64,000 nt of DNA from Corbicula japonica (GCA_038501625.1 JAZAYU010000085.1:1217193-1281192); one strand, 5' to 3'. Shown: positions 11,755 through 22,734, numbered from the stretch's first letter. Numbers and translations: made by a program. Notes: a model not told the origin generated them from the letters alone.

Positions 11755-11950
11755 CAAGAATCTCTGATGAAAAATCGCCAGACTGTTCAGAGGTTATAAC
11801 TCTGTAGGAAAAGGTTGTGTAACAGTTTTCTCATTATTTTATGACGACGCTAAATAAACCGGCTAATCGGTACCTGTGGTTTCATAAGAAGCAAAATTTC
11901 AAGATAATGACTGGTGCCAACTTTGAGTTAATTTTTAGGCGTTTACGAAA
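11755..11950 (+). repeat. Family E dispersed repeat, copy 1
   Basis: Aligns by eye with 34298-34480: shared blocks include CTGTTC, GGTTGTGTAAC, CATTATTT, ATGACGA, TGTGGTTT and GATAATGACT in the same order and spacing. Divergence is high, so this is an old family. No ends or target duplications could be set. Confidence 0.6.
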
Positions 11951-12528
11951 CAAGTTCGTTGCAGTTCATGTGTCATATAATTTTTGCAATGTACGCAAAG
12001 CTTTTACGAAGGTTTTATCGTCTCTTTAGAGATATTAATTTTAAATTAAATTGAAGTGATTTTCTAATGTTTATTTCATCTTGCCAATAATATGAAATTT
12101 ATAAAAGTTTTTCGAAACCCAAATGGTTATTACATGTATGATGTTCACATCAATTAACTATTGCAATCTAATTCTTTCAATTAAACTTGATCCGATAGAT
12201 AAATAGAAGAACAATTATTAAACTAACATCATCTGATTTAGTGCGTTGTGTAACAAACATTCTATTAGAGGTAAATGAGTTTTAAGCGTTCGATAAACTG
12301 CCAAATCTTTGTGACTATATGGCCAAAATTCAAAAACGTTTTACAATATCTTGGCTTACGTACAGCAGAGGCATGTTATGCTTTATTTTGTTACTGTTGA
12401 TATGCGTAGAAGTAGGTAATAGTTGTCGAAAGCACAATTCAAACTTTCATTCTCAGATCCCCTGTCAAAATGCTATTCTATTCAGTTCCGCCAATTGTTT
12501 CTTTTTTAGGACAATCCTATTCTTTTAT
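11951..12528. other. No gene identified
   Basis: AT-rich sequence. The frame at 12319-12549 encodes a hydrophobic stretch but has no family resemblance and runs into a repeat at its end. Confidence 0.4.
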
Positions 12529-12760
12529 CTGGGGGCCATACGCCGCTGATCATGGAATTGTGTTAATTTGAATTAGCGCATTGAAGGTTCCGTGTTCACC
12601 GCCATATGCAAACCATCGTTCGAAATGAATCACAATTATACTGCTTAGTGGTGTTAATATTGAATTGGGCTCAACTCCTCAACTCGGGACTAGGCGGGGT
12701 GGTCATTAATATGCATTTTCATTTCTGCCCATGAACAGGCTCAATCAACCCGAGCTTACC
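12529..12760 (-). repeat. Family F dispersed repeat, copy 1
   Basis: Reverse complement aligns with 25355-25582 from the TTCATGGGCAG block through AATGCATATTA to GCGGCGTATGGCCCCCAG. The ATATGGCGGTGAACA segment is shared almost exactly. Two complete-looking copies in opposite orientations support a dispersed element rather than local duplication. Confidence 0.7.
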
Positions 12761-13434
12761 ATATTTTCCTATTTGTCGTGTTCGGTGATTTCAAAGTTCA
12801 ATTTTTATCATTTCAATCATGTATCCACCAACTTTAAATAAGAACACCGCTTTACTAAGTTATCTGGAAAAACAGTTTACTTTACAATAAAGATCTAAAC
12901 TGCTTTGTTAACAAAGTATCACAGGACTTTTCTCTTATCAATAATACAACATAAAAATTGTACAGAAACGACTTGACCTTTAGATTAAGAATTGCGATTG
13001 TGATAAGGGTACTTTTGCAGCGAAAACAATTTTCCAATATTAAGGCTCAGACTTTTATTAAGATCATATTAGAAACCGATCTGGGATAGAAACCAGTTTG
13101 GAACACTTAAAACTGTCGATTCAATCAAAACTTATCTCATTTCAATTTTCGATTCCAGGGAAATCACGGAGAAGTGTGTGCGTCACTCATAACAAGAGCA
13201 CGTACACCAATGACGACGTGATTTGTGTTCTCGTGTATAAAATACAGTTTAGTATTTTGTTCTTGTTTAACTTGAACGTTTCTTAACAAGTGAACAATAC
13301 AACAGTATAATTTTCTAGAAATATGATAAAACCAGTTATATCATTTCAATAAAAGTAATGGCATAATGAGGCATAATGCCTTGATAAATACTCAAAAGCT
13401 TTTAAACTTTTAAACATTTTAGCCTTACGTCCTG
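12761..13434. other. No gene identified
   Basis: No repeat family, RNA gene or domain-bearing frame recognised in this AT-rich interval. Confidence 0.4.
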
Positions 13435-13722
13435 CAGACCAAGAAGATAAAACTGAGAATGGAATCCAGGGCTGAAGGTTATAAAGCTGAGATTGGAAAC
13501 CAGTCTCAAATCTCAAGCGCCATTTTAGCCAATCAGATGCTTGAGATTTGAGACTGGTTTTCATGCTCAGTTTTATAACCTTGGGCACAGACTTATCGCA
13601 ATTTCAGCCAATCAGATGCTTGAGATTTGAGTCTGGTCTCCGATCTCAGTTTTATGATCTTGGGTCCAGAAGACCAATGTCTAAGATTACAAAACTGAGC
13701 ATGAAAACCAGTATCAAATCTC
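13435..13722. repeat. Nested cluster of family A elements
   Basis: An inner copy (13470-13588) has complementary ends GCTGAAGGTTATAAAGCTGA and CAGTTTTATAACCTTGGGCA. It sits inside an outer copy whose left part is at about 13435-13469 and whose right arm is 13590-13668 ending in ATGATCTTGGG. A third left-arm fragment follows at 13669-13722. The layout indicates self-insertion within the family. Confidence 0.8.
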
Positions 13723-15156
13723 TAACTTTGACAAATTGTTATTCGCGCGCCATAGGCATGTAAAACATGCTAATGGTTTTAGGGTTTTCTTACTTGGTCA
13801 CTTTTACATGCTTCTAGTGCGTTACACACACTATAGTGGTGGGTTACATAAACGTTAATAACGCGCCAGATGTTCCATTCTCATTCTTGAACGCTAAAAA
13901 TGAACGATTGAAACGTTCAGAGAACAAGACCAGAACGTCATAGTGCGACGGCCCCTTAACATTCTAATGACAATTCAAGTTTTAGGCTATATGTGTTTAG
14001 AAACTTTACAAACGATCACGAGTTTATTGCAACATATTATATATGTATATAACAAGAAGTGAGTTCAATATATATTCTAAACTATGTACCTTGAACTTTC
14101 TGCACTATAAAGCTAGATGTAGATCAAGCATGATATTGGTCAAAACCAATGACACGTTATGAATTTGTTACAAAGATATCATTATGTAACAGACGTAACA
14201 TGTAACCCTTTGATTTAACACAAGGTTCATTTCTGCAGGAGATAATAAAACTGGCGGTCGAAGTAAACTAATTTGTGTACAAATGAAAAAACGATCTGAT
14301 AATAATGTATAATTTCGCCCAGTTTTTGGAGAAAGGTACCCTGTGCTATCGAATAAACGTGAATAATTCTTTCTGCACGAATAGCGAGATTTGTGATTTT
14401 AGATTAATTCGTGTGTCCTTTGACCTAAACTTGACACAGATGCCAAAACAAACTTTTCAGAGAAAGTTGATTTTCATGAATTCCACTTATACTTCATGGA
14501 GTTTCTTGAATATATCTGATATAAATAGATTAATGACTTACATCTTAGATATGATCTCAAAAAAATACATGTTCGCAATACAAAAAACTTCATTCTGCTC
14601 TGAATTCATAAGCGTGCACGCGTGATTGCATGTCAAGTTAAGAATCTATTAACACTAGAGGCTGTACAGGTGCTACATGGAGATGACGTAAGCATGTGAA
14701 TATTAATACGGACATTTCAGAAATTATCAACACAGACTTTCTATGTTTGCATTTGAGATATTAAACTGTTGATAAATTTTAAAAAGTTTCTATTTAGAAA
14801 AGTTTAATACACTTTATTTAAACAATCCAGCCTGGCAGTTTAGTAGGGTTAGATTCTCAGCCTATCAGCCTGGCAGCATGAAGTAGGCAGTCAGGTAGCC
14901 TGATAGCGTGAAAGTCAAAGATCGAGTTTTCATATGTTTTAGAAAATACTAGAATTAAAATTTGGAAAATCTGACAAAATATAATCTCAATAAAATAGAT
15001 AAAAATCGTTATTTCCTGACTTTATTGTCATTTTACATTTTAAATAATCCAAATATATATCGTTTCACTTCTAAATTTCATATCTTTTAATTAAACAAAC
15101 AACATGCTAAATTGAGTCGAAATATATTATTTGTCACAAACTACTAAAAATCGAAA
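13723..15156. other. No gene identified
   Basis: The 106-codon frame at 14305-14625 has no recognisable motif. Around 14828-14905 the word CAGCCT(G/A)GCAG recurs a few times. Otherwise this is AT-rich sequence without assigned features. Confidence 0.4.
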
Positions 15157-15626
15157 ATGTATATCAGGAATCGCCACAATCACAAAACAGAGCCTCCCCA
15201 CGCAGCGAAAAAGAAGAAAGTAAAATAGAGCATGTGTTTATAAGTATGTCGAATTCAAATAAGACACAACAAAACAATTAACGAAAATGATAACCCTTGG
15301 CGTTAACGCCTTGGAACGGTCAGTAGCAAAATAATTTGCCACTGGGGGATTTTAACCAGGTTCTATGGTGCACCAACCTCACACTTGCCCCAACAGGTTC
15401 TCATATCAACACACACGTACAAGTTGTCTTGGTGAAATCACTCCAACCCACACATCAGCTTAACAATTTTGCATGCAAAAGCACACAAACATATAAAACA
15501 TAAGAAACTAATAGCATTGAAAAGCCAAAAGGACGAGTACTCGATGATCTTACCGATACCTGAGCCCCTGGAGTCAAATTAGCAAGAACACGATGACAGG
15601 GATAAAAGAAACAAATCGAGCTTCTA
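15157..15626 (+). mobile_element. Family B element, most complete single-unit copy
   Basis: Begins ATGTATATCAGGAATCGCC, then the CCTCCCCACGCAG block, the core GCCTTGGAACGGTCAGTAGC, the ACTGGGGGATTTTAACCAGG stem, CCCCAACAGGTTCTCATA, then CAAAAGCACACAAACATA and GAGTACTCGATGATCTTACC, and ends near AAACAAATCGAGC. The order agrees with the copies at 35081 and 2151. It codes for no protein and shows no clear tRNA, 5S or 7SL head, so the class (SINE, MITE or Helitron-like) is open. Confidence 0.8.
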
Positions 15627-15740
15627 GTTCTTTAAAGAAAAGATTTCCAAATAAACCTTCATTAACTCTCAAACCCCTGCCATCGTTATGCAACCAAAGA
15701 AGTCAGCATAATCAGCAACTCTAGATAGGTTAATCACCAG

Positions 15741-15749
15741 GCCTGAAGG
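15741..15749 (+). repeat. Left 9-bp target duplication
   Basis: GCCTGAAGG directly precedes the left terminal inverted repeat; the identical nine bases follow the right one at 22735-22743. Confidence 0.75.
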
Positions 15750-15804
15750 TAGACTGGTACCTCGGTCTCTATCTACTTCGTGATAAGAGACCGGTATGAG
15801 CTAA
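15750..15804 (+). repeat. Left terminal inverted repeat with internal hairpin
   Basis: Outer block TAGACTGGTACC and inner block GACCGGTATGAGCTAA match the right end. Between them CGGTCTCTATC pairs with GATAAGAGACCG, so this end can also fold on itself. Confidence 0.75.
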
Positions 15805-15868
15805 TCGACTGGAACCCTGTATAGCTTCGCGCACCTTGTTTGCTAAGGAACCAGTGAAGTAAACAAAC

Positions 15869-16105
15869 ATGGCGTCGACTGCTGTCGATGTCGGACTATG
15901 GTGCCGGTGATTTTTAGTTGAATTTAATTTCTGCAGACTCCAACGATTACATGTTGTAGAGAAATTGACAAGATTAATGTTTGATAGTTGTTGATGTGCA
16001 CTTATTATAGTGGTGGCTGATGAATTTTAGAAGATTCCATGGTTTTTACCGCGGACGCCGAATGAGAAAAGTTGAGTTTTTCCACCTACCTGGTGTTGTT
16101 TCCCG
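15869..16105 (+). CDS. Candidate two-exon N-terminus inside the 7-kb element
   Basis: An ATG in strong context (AAACATGG) at 15869 opens a frame MASTAVDVGLWC to 15906. Splicing from CG|GTGATT at 15907 to TTTTAG| at 16030 keeps the frame open through RRFHGFYRG and RKVEFFHLPG to 16105, where CG|GTCAGT offers another donor. That yields 38 codons across a 124-bp intron. The local G+C is above background. No family is recognised; the FFHLPG piece recalls zinc-finger DNA-binding domains, but the needed Cys/His pattern is not seen. Splicing is predicted, not shown. Confidence 0.3.
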
Positions 16106-16439
16106 GTCAGTTTGAATGTGTTCTCCTCTGTATCAAGTTGCTCGTTTTTGAAGTTAAGATAAGGGCACCTTAGCGGTTATTTTCATGTATTTTTTAAGAC
16201 AATCGCACAATAAATGTTGAGTGAGCACCACTTTAAAGATTTTTAAATGGTAAATGCACAACCAAATCATTGCTTTGATTTATTCAATTTTATATTTTTT
16301 TTCGATAAAAAGTTGAAAGTTTTATAAAGAAAAGATACGGAGATCAAATCAGGAATTTAATTTAACCTGAGGGATGACCATTTGACTGGTGAAATCTTCA
16401 AAAAGCCTCAATTTAACCCTTACAATTATAGATGAATTG

Positions 16440-16830
16440 TCTTTTTTTCTAGAATTTAGGGCATATTTTGGCTATAAATTGGCTGAATCCCCTACAAAAT
16501 TATGAAAATGACCCTTCAGATACAGCAGCTAGATGAACCCCTGATTATATTGATTAAGTTCATGTAGTTTTCCTAATTAATGTGGAATGAGCACCACATT
16601 AAACAAGGGTTCCTTTAGGTGCTGACTATCAGGGGTCATTTTTGATAATGATTGGATGGATAATAACAAAACTAAGCCTTATTTAAGGAAAAACGACCCT
16701 TCAACTAACTATATGGGTCAAAATAAAGTTTTGCTAATTTTCATGACTCAAAGGGTCATCTCAGGGGTCATTGTAAAATTATTAAAGTTTCTCATGGTAA
16801 ATACACAGTAATTGTCCATTGTATAATTTT
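16440..16830 (+). repeat. Dispersed repeat with GACCCTT/AAGGGTCA motifs
   Basis: The block ATGACCCTTCAGATACAGCA followed by GCTAGATGAACCCCTGA aligns with 59822-59862. Several further copies of GGGTCA and TGACCC lie in the same stretch. Two matching loci support an old dispersed repeat. Confidence 0.5.
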
Positions 16831-16935
16831 CTCTATTTTAAAGAGCTTAGCAATGACAGCCTAAAACCTATAAACTGGATTTAGATCATTATCTTGTGTT
16901 ATCCTGATAATTCTGCAGGGTCATAATCAAGATTT

Positions 16936-17129
16936 CTAGTTGAATATATGCTTAGGCTGTGTGAGCAGGGAGAAGTTTTTGCAACCCTTGCTTGTAAACT
17001 TGACATTATTTAGGACCTCTGAAACATATGCGGGATTGATGATGGCCGCATCCCAAAGGATATCCGATAGGGCAAGCTTGTCACCGGAACATGGCCAACC
17101 GATGGACCCGCCCTGCGTCACAAGGATGT
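16936..17129 (-). CDS. Candidate terminal exon inside the 7-kb element
   Basis: On the minus strand an acceptor-like CCCTCTTACAG is followed by an open frame of about 63 codons (DILVTQGGSIGWPCSG, then LALSDILWDAAI, SEVLNN and LLTQPKHIFN) ending in TAG at 16936. Its composition is protein-like and its third positions are about 60 percent G+C against roughly one-third in the surroundings. The plus strand is also open (17014-17131, with TTTAG and GTAAGAG borders and a phase compatible with the exons at 15869-16105), so the strand is not settled. No family recognised. Confidence 0.35.
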
Positions 17130-17831
17130 CTGTAAGAGGGATCTGAAAATGGTTGGCAAAATGCCTGCAAATATGAGTATTTTCCATGCCAGCAGTATTA
17201 CATTTAAACACCAGGTCATGATTTACTGTCAAATAATGGTCGAATAAATTGGCCACTCTGGAATTTATACATTATGCCTACAGTTAAATTCATATGGATC
17301 ATTTCAGGTTTACTCATCAATTGACATTATATTTATACCAGAATCATCTTATTTATTAAATAATTTATTGAAAAATATAAAATAATTTATCAAATAATAT
17401 CAAATTTAGTTACTGGAAAATACTGATGGATTGAACTAACCACCCAGGAATTTAAACAAATACCAGTAGTCAGCATCTGAGGGTGCCAACTGGTCAATTG
17501 ACATATTTTTACTGATGTTTTACCATTTAATTGCACCTAGACAAACTGTATATCTTACAGTTATGACAATTTACTATCACCATTGTTGCCCCTACGTGTT
17601 ACAGCACCCTTGTGTAAACATCTTCTGGAAACTTGTTTCAGATACCTAGACTGTATGTCCTGCCTTGTTAAGTGTCAATGACCGGTTGCATAGGTGGATT
17701 AAACACTCTTAAATTCTTAAATGTGAATTATTTCCTTATGATACATGTAATAACCGTATCAGAGTAATTTAGTAATTGTAAGAATTAAATATTATTTAAT
17801 ATTATTGAAGTCAAGATTTCTTCAGTATTTA

Positions 17832-18206
17832 AGAGGTCGCAAACATTGCAAATGGCGAAAAGTAGCTAAAATTTCAAAAATGAAAATGAATTTCTTGAAA
17901 ATCATAACATTATTTTGACGAATTGGCACTAAACATTGTAGACCAGCATTTACTTATTTCAGGTATGGGTTGCTTTGGTATATTGTCCATGAATTTCAGA
18001 GTTCTCATGCAATCGGTTTTTCTTTTGTTTTAGCATGTGCTTTGTAATTAGAACATGAATTAGACTAAATTGAGCTTGCAAACATTAACTACATCCTTAG
18101 CTAAATACGTTTCTTTACTAAAATCTAGGTGGCAATAGGTATTTCCCCCAAAATTCATTTTTGAAATTTTAGCCACTTTTCGCCATTTGCAATGTTTGCG
18201 ACGCCT
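17832..18206. mobile_element. Family C MITE, 375 bp, flanked by TA
   Basis: Inverted ends of about 53 bp, differing at three positions: left AGAGGTCGCAAACATTGCAA, right complement AGGCGTCGCAAACATTGCAA, both continuing ATGGCGAAAAGT and CTAAAATTTCAAAAATGAA. TA lies outside each end, as expected for Tc1/mariner-type elements. No coding. It is nested in the 7-kb element, and a truncated relative is at 7270-7490. Confidence 0.8.
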
Positions 18207-18265
18207 TACGGCAAAATATTTTGTTGGCAAGTATTTACCGGTATTTAGTTTTTTTTGTTCTATAT

Positions 18266-18413
18266 ATGCACCCTTTGGTTATTAATCACCCTCTGCTTAG
18301 TGCTAGTTGGCTTAGTAACACATAAGCAAGGTGAATGGTGTGATGCAGGACCACATTAACCATTAACCAGGCTATGCAAGCATCATGCACCCTGGGGGTT
18401 CCAGCTAGTATAG
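18266..18413 (+). repeat. Left arm of an inverted-repeat pair
   Basis: ATGCACCCTTTGGTTATTAA and the following CACCCTCTGC align with the reverse complement of 19958-20097, through the CATTAACCATTAACCAGGCT segment. The pair encloses about 1.5 kb. Confidence 0.6.
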
Positions 18414-19314
18414 AAACCATACATTATTGGCTAGAGGTAGCATAGTAGGGAAATTTATATCAAATATTGTATGAAATGTAAAAATTAAACTGTTCCATGT
18501 CTGTCCTCTTTTGTTTCTTGTAATTTCAATAAGATTGTATGGATGTTTCAGTGTTGCCCCTAATAATAGTGTATGGATAGTGTGGTGTAGACCCTCATAA
18601 GACTGTATGTATTGTGCTGTGTAGATATTGAGTCATGATGATATTGTTTGTAAAATTTTTCATAAATGTATAACATTACAGTGGTATTATTTGGTACATG
18701 TTATACGATGTTTAATCTAACTGGAATGATAGTTTGTACTCTCTGGAAATGAGTTGGGCCCTATATTTTCCTACCTGTTTACTTGCTTCCTACTTGTTCT
18801 TGATGGTGCACACATGCACATTTTTCTCTTCAGTAGAACTTTTCTTATAGTACATTCCAATTTTATACAAGATAAACATTAAATATTTTTGTCACTATAT
18901 GTCAAAAGCTCATGGATTTCAATAGATCTGATGCTGATTCTTGGAATCTGATGCAAGAACATTTGATTTTTCCACTTTTAAAACAACTTATTCTGAGCTT
19001 GGGGTAATTTTGATGCAGGGGAATTTGGAAAAGTGGTCAAATTTTGCAAGAAAATAGATAAGTGTGTCTATTGCATTTTAAAATAGTATGTAGTAAAAAA
19101 AAATCTAAAAAAATAAATAAATAAAAGCAGTTTAATAAGTATTAAGTTTCACTGAATATTGTATATGACTTGTGACTATCAGGTTTCAAAAGCTATTAAT
19201 ATCCCTGAAGGTTTTTCCATGGAATATGTGTCTATCTGTCATAACACAATAGATGCTTACAGTAATCTTCTAGGACAACTCCATAGGCATAAAACAAATA
19301 GGTCTAATCATTAA
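18414..19314. other. Interior of the 7-kb element, nothing identified
   Basis: AT-rich sequence between repeat arms with no domain-bearing frame or splice-bounded open stretch that stands out. Confidence 0.4.
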
Positions 19315-19547
19315 GACAGACTTCCTGAAAGTTGAAAATATGTGTCAGACATTTTGTCAAACGAGATGTGAAAATCTGTCTGACCGTAACAAATTCTGTC
19401 ATACCGAAACATGTTATAAGGCTATTTGCAAGTATAAGGAGTTCAAATTTTTGTCTGACATTCGGTCTGATAACATAAGAAATCTAGTCTGACCGGCTCA
19501 AATTTTACCAGACAGGTCCTTCGGTCTGGAAACTTTCGGGATGTCTG
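19315..19547. mobile_element. MITE flanked by TTAA, with GTCTGAC motifs
   Basis: TTAA occurs directly outside both ends (19311-19314 and 19548-19551). The ends CAGACTTCCTGAAAGTT and the complement CAGACATCCCGAAAGTT are inverted, the left one offset by two bases. The interior repeats GTCTGAC/GTCAGAC several times. TTAA target sites are typical of piggyBac and Kolobok superfamilies. Confidence 0.6.
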
Positions 19548-19957
19548 TTAAAACTGTAGACATTCATAATATCCCTAAATTTTGGCAATGAAATCCCTAC
19601 TTTTGTCTTACTTTTTGGTAGTGACTTAATAGCCTTAATGTGCTTACTTGTTTTAATTAAGGGTCTTATTCTTTATAAATTTGATTACAATGATGATCAA
19701 AAAAGGGTGATCTTTTAAAATTTGTATGCTAAGAACATGTAACAGTTTTCTGTATGTTACAGTGACATATTCAAACATAAACAATAAAAGAAATATTTAC
19801 ATCGCCTGACATTGCTTAGGAGTAAATTCAGTAAATTTTGTCAAATCTGTAGTTTTGTAATGTTTACAAAATTGGAGACTTACAAACTGTCCCCACAAAT
19901 TTTGACAATAGCCATCATGGAATCAAATGGTGAGCATATTTCTGCATTGTCTAACCT

Positions 19958-20097
19958 GAACCCCTAGGTCCTCTTGCACTGAGGGAGCCTAGCTAATGGC
20001 TAATGTGCTGTAGTGCAGGAACACTCACCATGCAAGCTATGTTACAAAGCAGATTAGCATGCTGCAGAGGGTGACTGATAGCCAAAGGGTACATAAC
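19958..20097 (-). repeat. Right arm of an inverted-repeat pair
   Basis: The reverse complement reads TGTACCCTTTGGCTATCAGT then CACCCTCTGCAGCATGC, matching the arm at 18266 with moderate divergence. Either a 1.8-kb nested element with long ends or two independent opposite insertions would give this layout. Confidence 0.6.
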
Positions 20098-20755
20098 AAG
20101 CATTTTTTTGGAAATATATCTTGGTATGCTAATGCACATACCTTTTTATTTTGTTAATTTAATACAGTTCATTACCCAAACTCTAATGCTTCAAAATTGG
20201 ACATTTTTAAAAGTCAGTTTAAAAAGAACATAACAAATTGCTATTTTAACAAACATATCATTTATCTTATCAAATATTGTGACAAGTCTGTTTATTAATG
20301 AATCATAATGCAAGTAAATACCCTTGTACACATTCATATGAACTGTTTGAATCAGTACATTGTATTAAATTGGACTGAAGGAAACAATTGATGGTTAAGA
20401 AGAAAGCTATAGTATTAGCATTGCCATGAAAGTTACACACTTACTTATCAATGCACAGGTCATACCCTGACAAGTGCCATAACTGTGGCTATCTTATTTA
20501 TTGTATTGGGTAACCTCCCCATTTTGTACATGATTAAACAGTTTTGTACTTGAATGTGATAAAATATTCATTCAATCCTTATATTAATGCTCCTAAATAT
20601 TCTCTTTTTTTACCAAAATAATGAGAAATTGTAATACCACAGCCTTTTGATTGGTTGTTTGAACAGCCAAATTAATGACAGGGTAATCGATTGCACTCTT
20701 TTTAACAGTAAATCATGATATAACTCCAATAGCTTTTCTGTGGCCTATGTTGCAG

Positions 20756-20966
20756 CCATGCCCAAGACCAACCATTTTCAAGTGCTAAATGGAAACAGTC
20801 TGAAAAAAAGACTGATCACAGTCACTTTGAACTGCAAGATGAGTGTAAATCAAAAAGTCAAAACTATGCTATAGTTAAGTGGCTCTTCACAAATAGAGAA
20901 AAATATTTTAAACAAGAACAATCCAATGTCATTAATCAAGTGAATTTCTATTTTCCTTGTTATTGA
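20756..20966 (+). CDS. Candidate exon or exon remnant inside the 7-kb element
   Basis: A good acceptor (CCTATGTTGCAG) precedes an open frame of 70 codons with HAQDQPFSSAKWKQSEKK, FELQDECKSKSQN and YAIVKWLFTNREKYF, ending at TGA 20964-20966. Right after, another frame continues IEPRIVPKISYKESS to 21051, which could be the same protein after a frameshift. The composition is Lys/Ser/Gln-rich. The VKW-containing piece vaguely recalls sequences found in BEN-domain proteins, but this is a guess; no family is assigned. Confidence 0.3.
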
Positions 20967-21490
20967 GCCAAGGATTGTCCCCAAAATAAGTTATAAAGAG
21001 TCAAGCCAGCAACTGGGAATGAACAACACAACATATACTTTGTTCCCTCAGTGAAATAATACGGGAATTTAACTTAATACTGCATAAAATAGAAAAAACT
21101 TGTCACTTATAGTCGAATTTCACTCAATTCGTAGTTGGAAATGTATGTCATAACTCAACAATGTTTTGATATATCGATACCATATTATATCTGCGTGCAC
21201 ATAAAATCAATTTATCAAATACAAAACAACATGCATCAAATCATGTTTTCCGAAAAAGAAGTGCATGAAATTTTAATAAAGATGATTAAAACAGCTAAAC
21301 ATTAATGAATTAAACTGAGTTGAATGAAAAAAATACTTGCATCAAGAGATGCTGTGTCAACTCTGTTTTGACTTTCTGGCAATCTTGTATAAAGATAATT
21401 GAGTCAGTCTATTGACCAGGCAGGCTGGTATTACCTACCAAATCAATTCAGATATACAAGTTGATTTGATATGCAAACAAACGGTAATAT

Positions 21491-21597
21491 AACGATTCGC
21501 CCCACTCTCGAATCGCCCCATCACGATTCGCCCCATTGTAATAACGATTCGCCCCACATTTAATAACGACTCGCCCCACTCAATAACTATTCGCCCA
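21491..21597 (+). repeat. Six-fold ACGATTCGCCCC motif array
   Basis: Six direct copies of a 12-bp motif (ACGATTCGCCCC with single changes) begin at about 21492, 21509, 21523, 21544, 21567 and 21586, separated by AT-rich spacers of variable length. The motif is conserved while spacers are not, which is more like protein-binding sites than a simple minisatellite. Confidence 0.75.
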
Positions 21598-22183
21598 AAA
21601 TAAATTATTATCATTATTATAAGTGTGGAGAAACATTAAGTCGAGTGAAAAACATAGAAACCGTAGTTTTTGAGTTAGAAGTGAGGGCAAAACCAAGTTT
21701 TAAAGCGTTTTAATAAAACTTTTATCTTTTTTTTCTATCTATTTTTTAGCCGATATTCGGACCGATTTTCCGACCAAAAATTGAACGTTTAAATACAGCG
21801 ATCTAGAGCTCTTGGATGCGGCGCAACGACCTTAATTATTTTTTTATTTATTTTACTTTCACTTAATCGTATTTTTGTTTCATAAAAAATTAATAATATT
21901 ACACATTAAGGTACAAAATTGTGTTACTGTGTATTGTCACTAATTGACACGTTATTCTCACTAGCAAGTTTGCCCGGATTAAGGTGTGGTGACAGGTTTA
22001 TAAAGGTGCGAAAAACATAATTGATAATTGGCATAGTCAATGTGGAGCAGATGGGACCATATTAAATGAAATGATAAGAAATTATTTCAAAACATTATTT
22101 TATTATTGTAATATAAACAAACAAGGTTATACAATGTTTCAATCCATTCATTACCGATAGTTAATATGATAATTGTGATACTT

Positions 22184-22207
22184 ATGATGATGATGATGAT
22201 GATGATG
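22184..22207 (+). repeat. GAT trinucleotide microsatellite
   Basis: About eight ATG/GAT units in a row. The overlapping short frames with runs of Met or Ile are caused by it. Confidence 0.9.
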
Positions 22208-22545
22208 GAAAATGTACTTTTCGTGAATATCATCATACACTTGCACACACATGATTTAGGCTTTATAAATGTTAAATATTCAATGACTTGCAATCATATC
22301 GGCCATTTAGGTATGACTTTATTTTATATGGCAGTAGGAGCAATATCATATTGGCCCAGTTTAGGCTTTTATGTAGTTCATATGAGACAGGCAGTTTTTT
22401 CCATATTAAGGCCATAAAGATTACAGGATCTAAGTATGGTTAATTTATGAATTTAGTGTCTGCAACCAGGAAATTCAAAATATGGAATGACACAAAACAC
22501 TAAAACATGTTATTTCAGCCTCCTGCTGGTCTATTATGCACATAC

Positions 22546-22656
22546 CATTACGTTAGTAATACGGACAGCAAATCCACATTTTAGACTGCAATTTGTGTTT
22601 CCATTCGAAGTGGTTTTAAGGACACCGCCATCTTTGTTGACATTGACAACGAGTAC
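22546..22656 (-). CDS. Candidate internal exon near the right end of the 7-kb element
   Basis: On the minus strand a 111-bp stretch lies between an acceptor (ATTCTACTCGCAG) and a donor (AATG|GTATGTG). One frame is open across it: VLVVNVNKDGGVLKTTSNG then NTNCSLKCGFAVRITNVM. Another frame starts at the ATG at 22631 (AAAGATGGCGG context) but stops after 16 codons. No family recognised. It lies just inside the right TIR. Confidence 0.3.
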
Positions 22657-22682
22657 CTGCGAGTAGAATGTCAAGGTTAAAT

Positions 22683-22734
22683 TTAGCTCATACCGGTCGT
22701 CTATTTTTAAATAGTCGAACGCGGTACCAGTCTA
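22683..22734 (-). repeat. Right terminal inverted repeat
   Basis: Reverse complement reads TAGACTGGTACC, a variable middle with its own CGACTAT/ATAGACG hairpin potential, then GACCGGTATGAGCTAA, matching the left end. Confidence 0.75.

Larger units (their letters stand above)
15750..22734. mobile_element. About 7-kb DNA transposon-like element with TIRs and 9-bp duplication
   Basis: The ends TAGACTGGTACC are identical inverted repeats (12 of 12), and a second 16-bp block, GACCGGTATGAGCTAA, is again identical and inverted (15789-15804 against 22683-22698), giving TIRs of 52-55 bp. A 9-bp direct repeat lies outside both ends. Nine-bp duplications are known for Mutator-like and Merlin elements, but no transposase domain could be recognised, so the superfamily is unassigned. 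Inside are candidate exons, two nested MITEs, an inverted-repeat pair and a motif array. The element inserted at the end of the family A copy now at 22736. Confidence 0.7.

Noticed and set aside
22087..22417. Overlapping frames with poly-Ile or poly-Met
   Set aside because: Caused by the GAT microsatellite at 22184.
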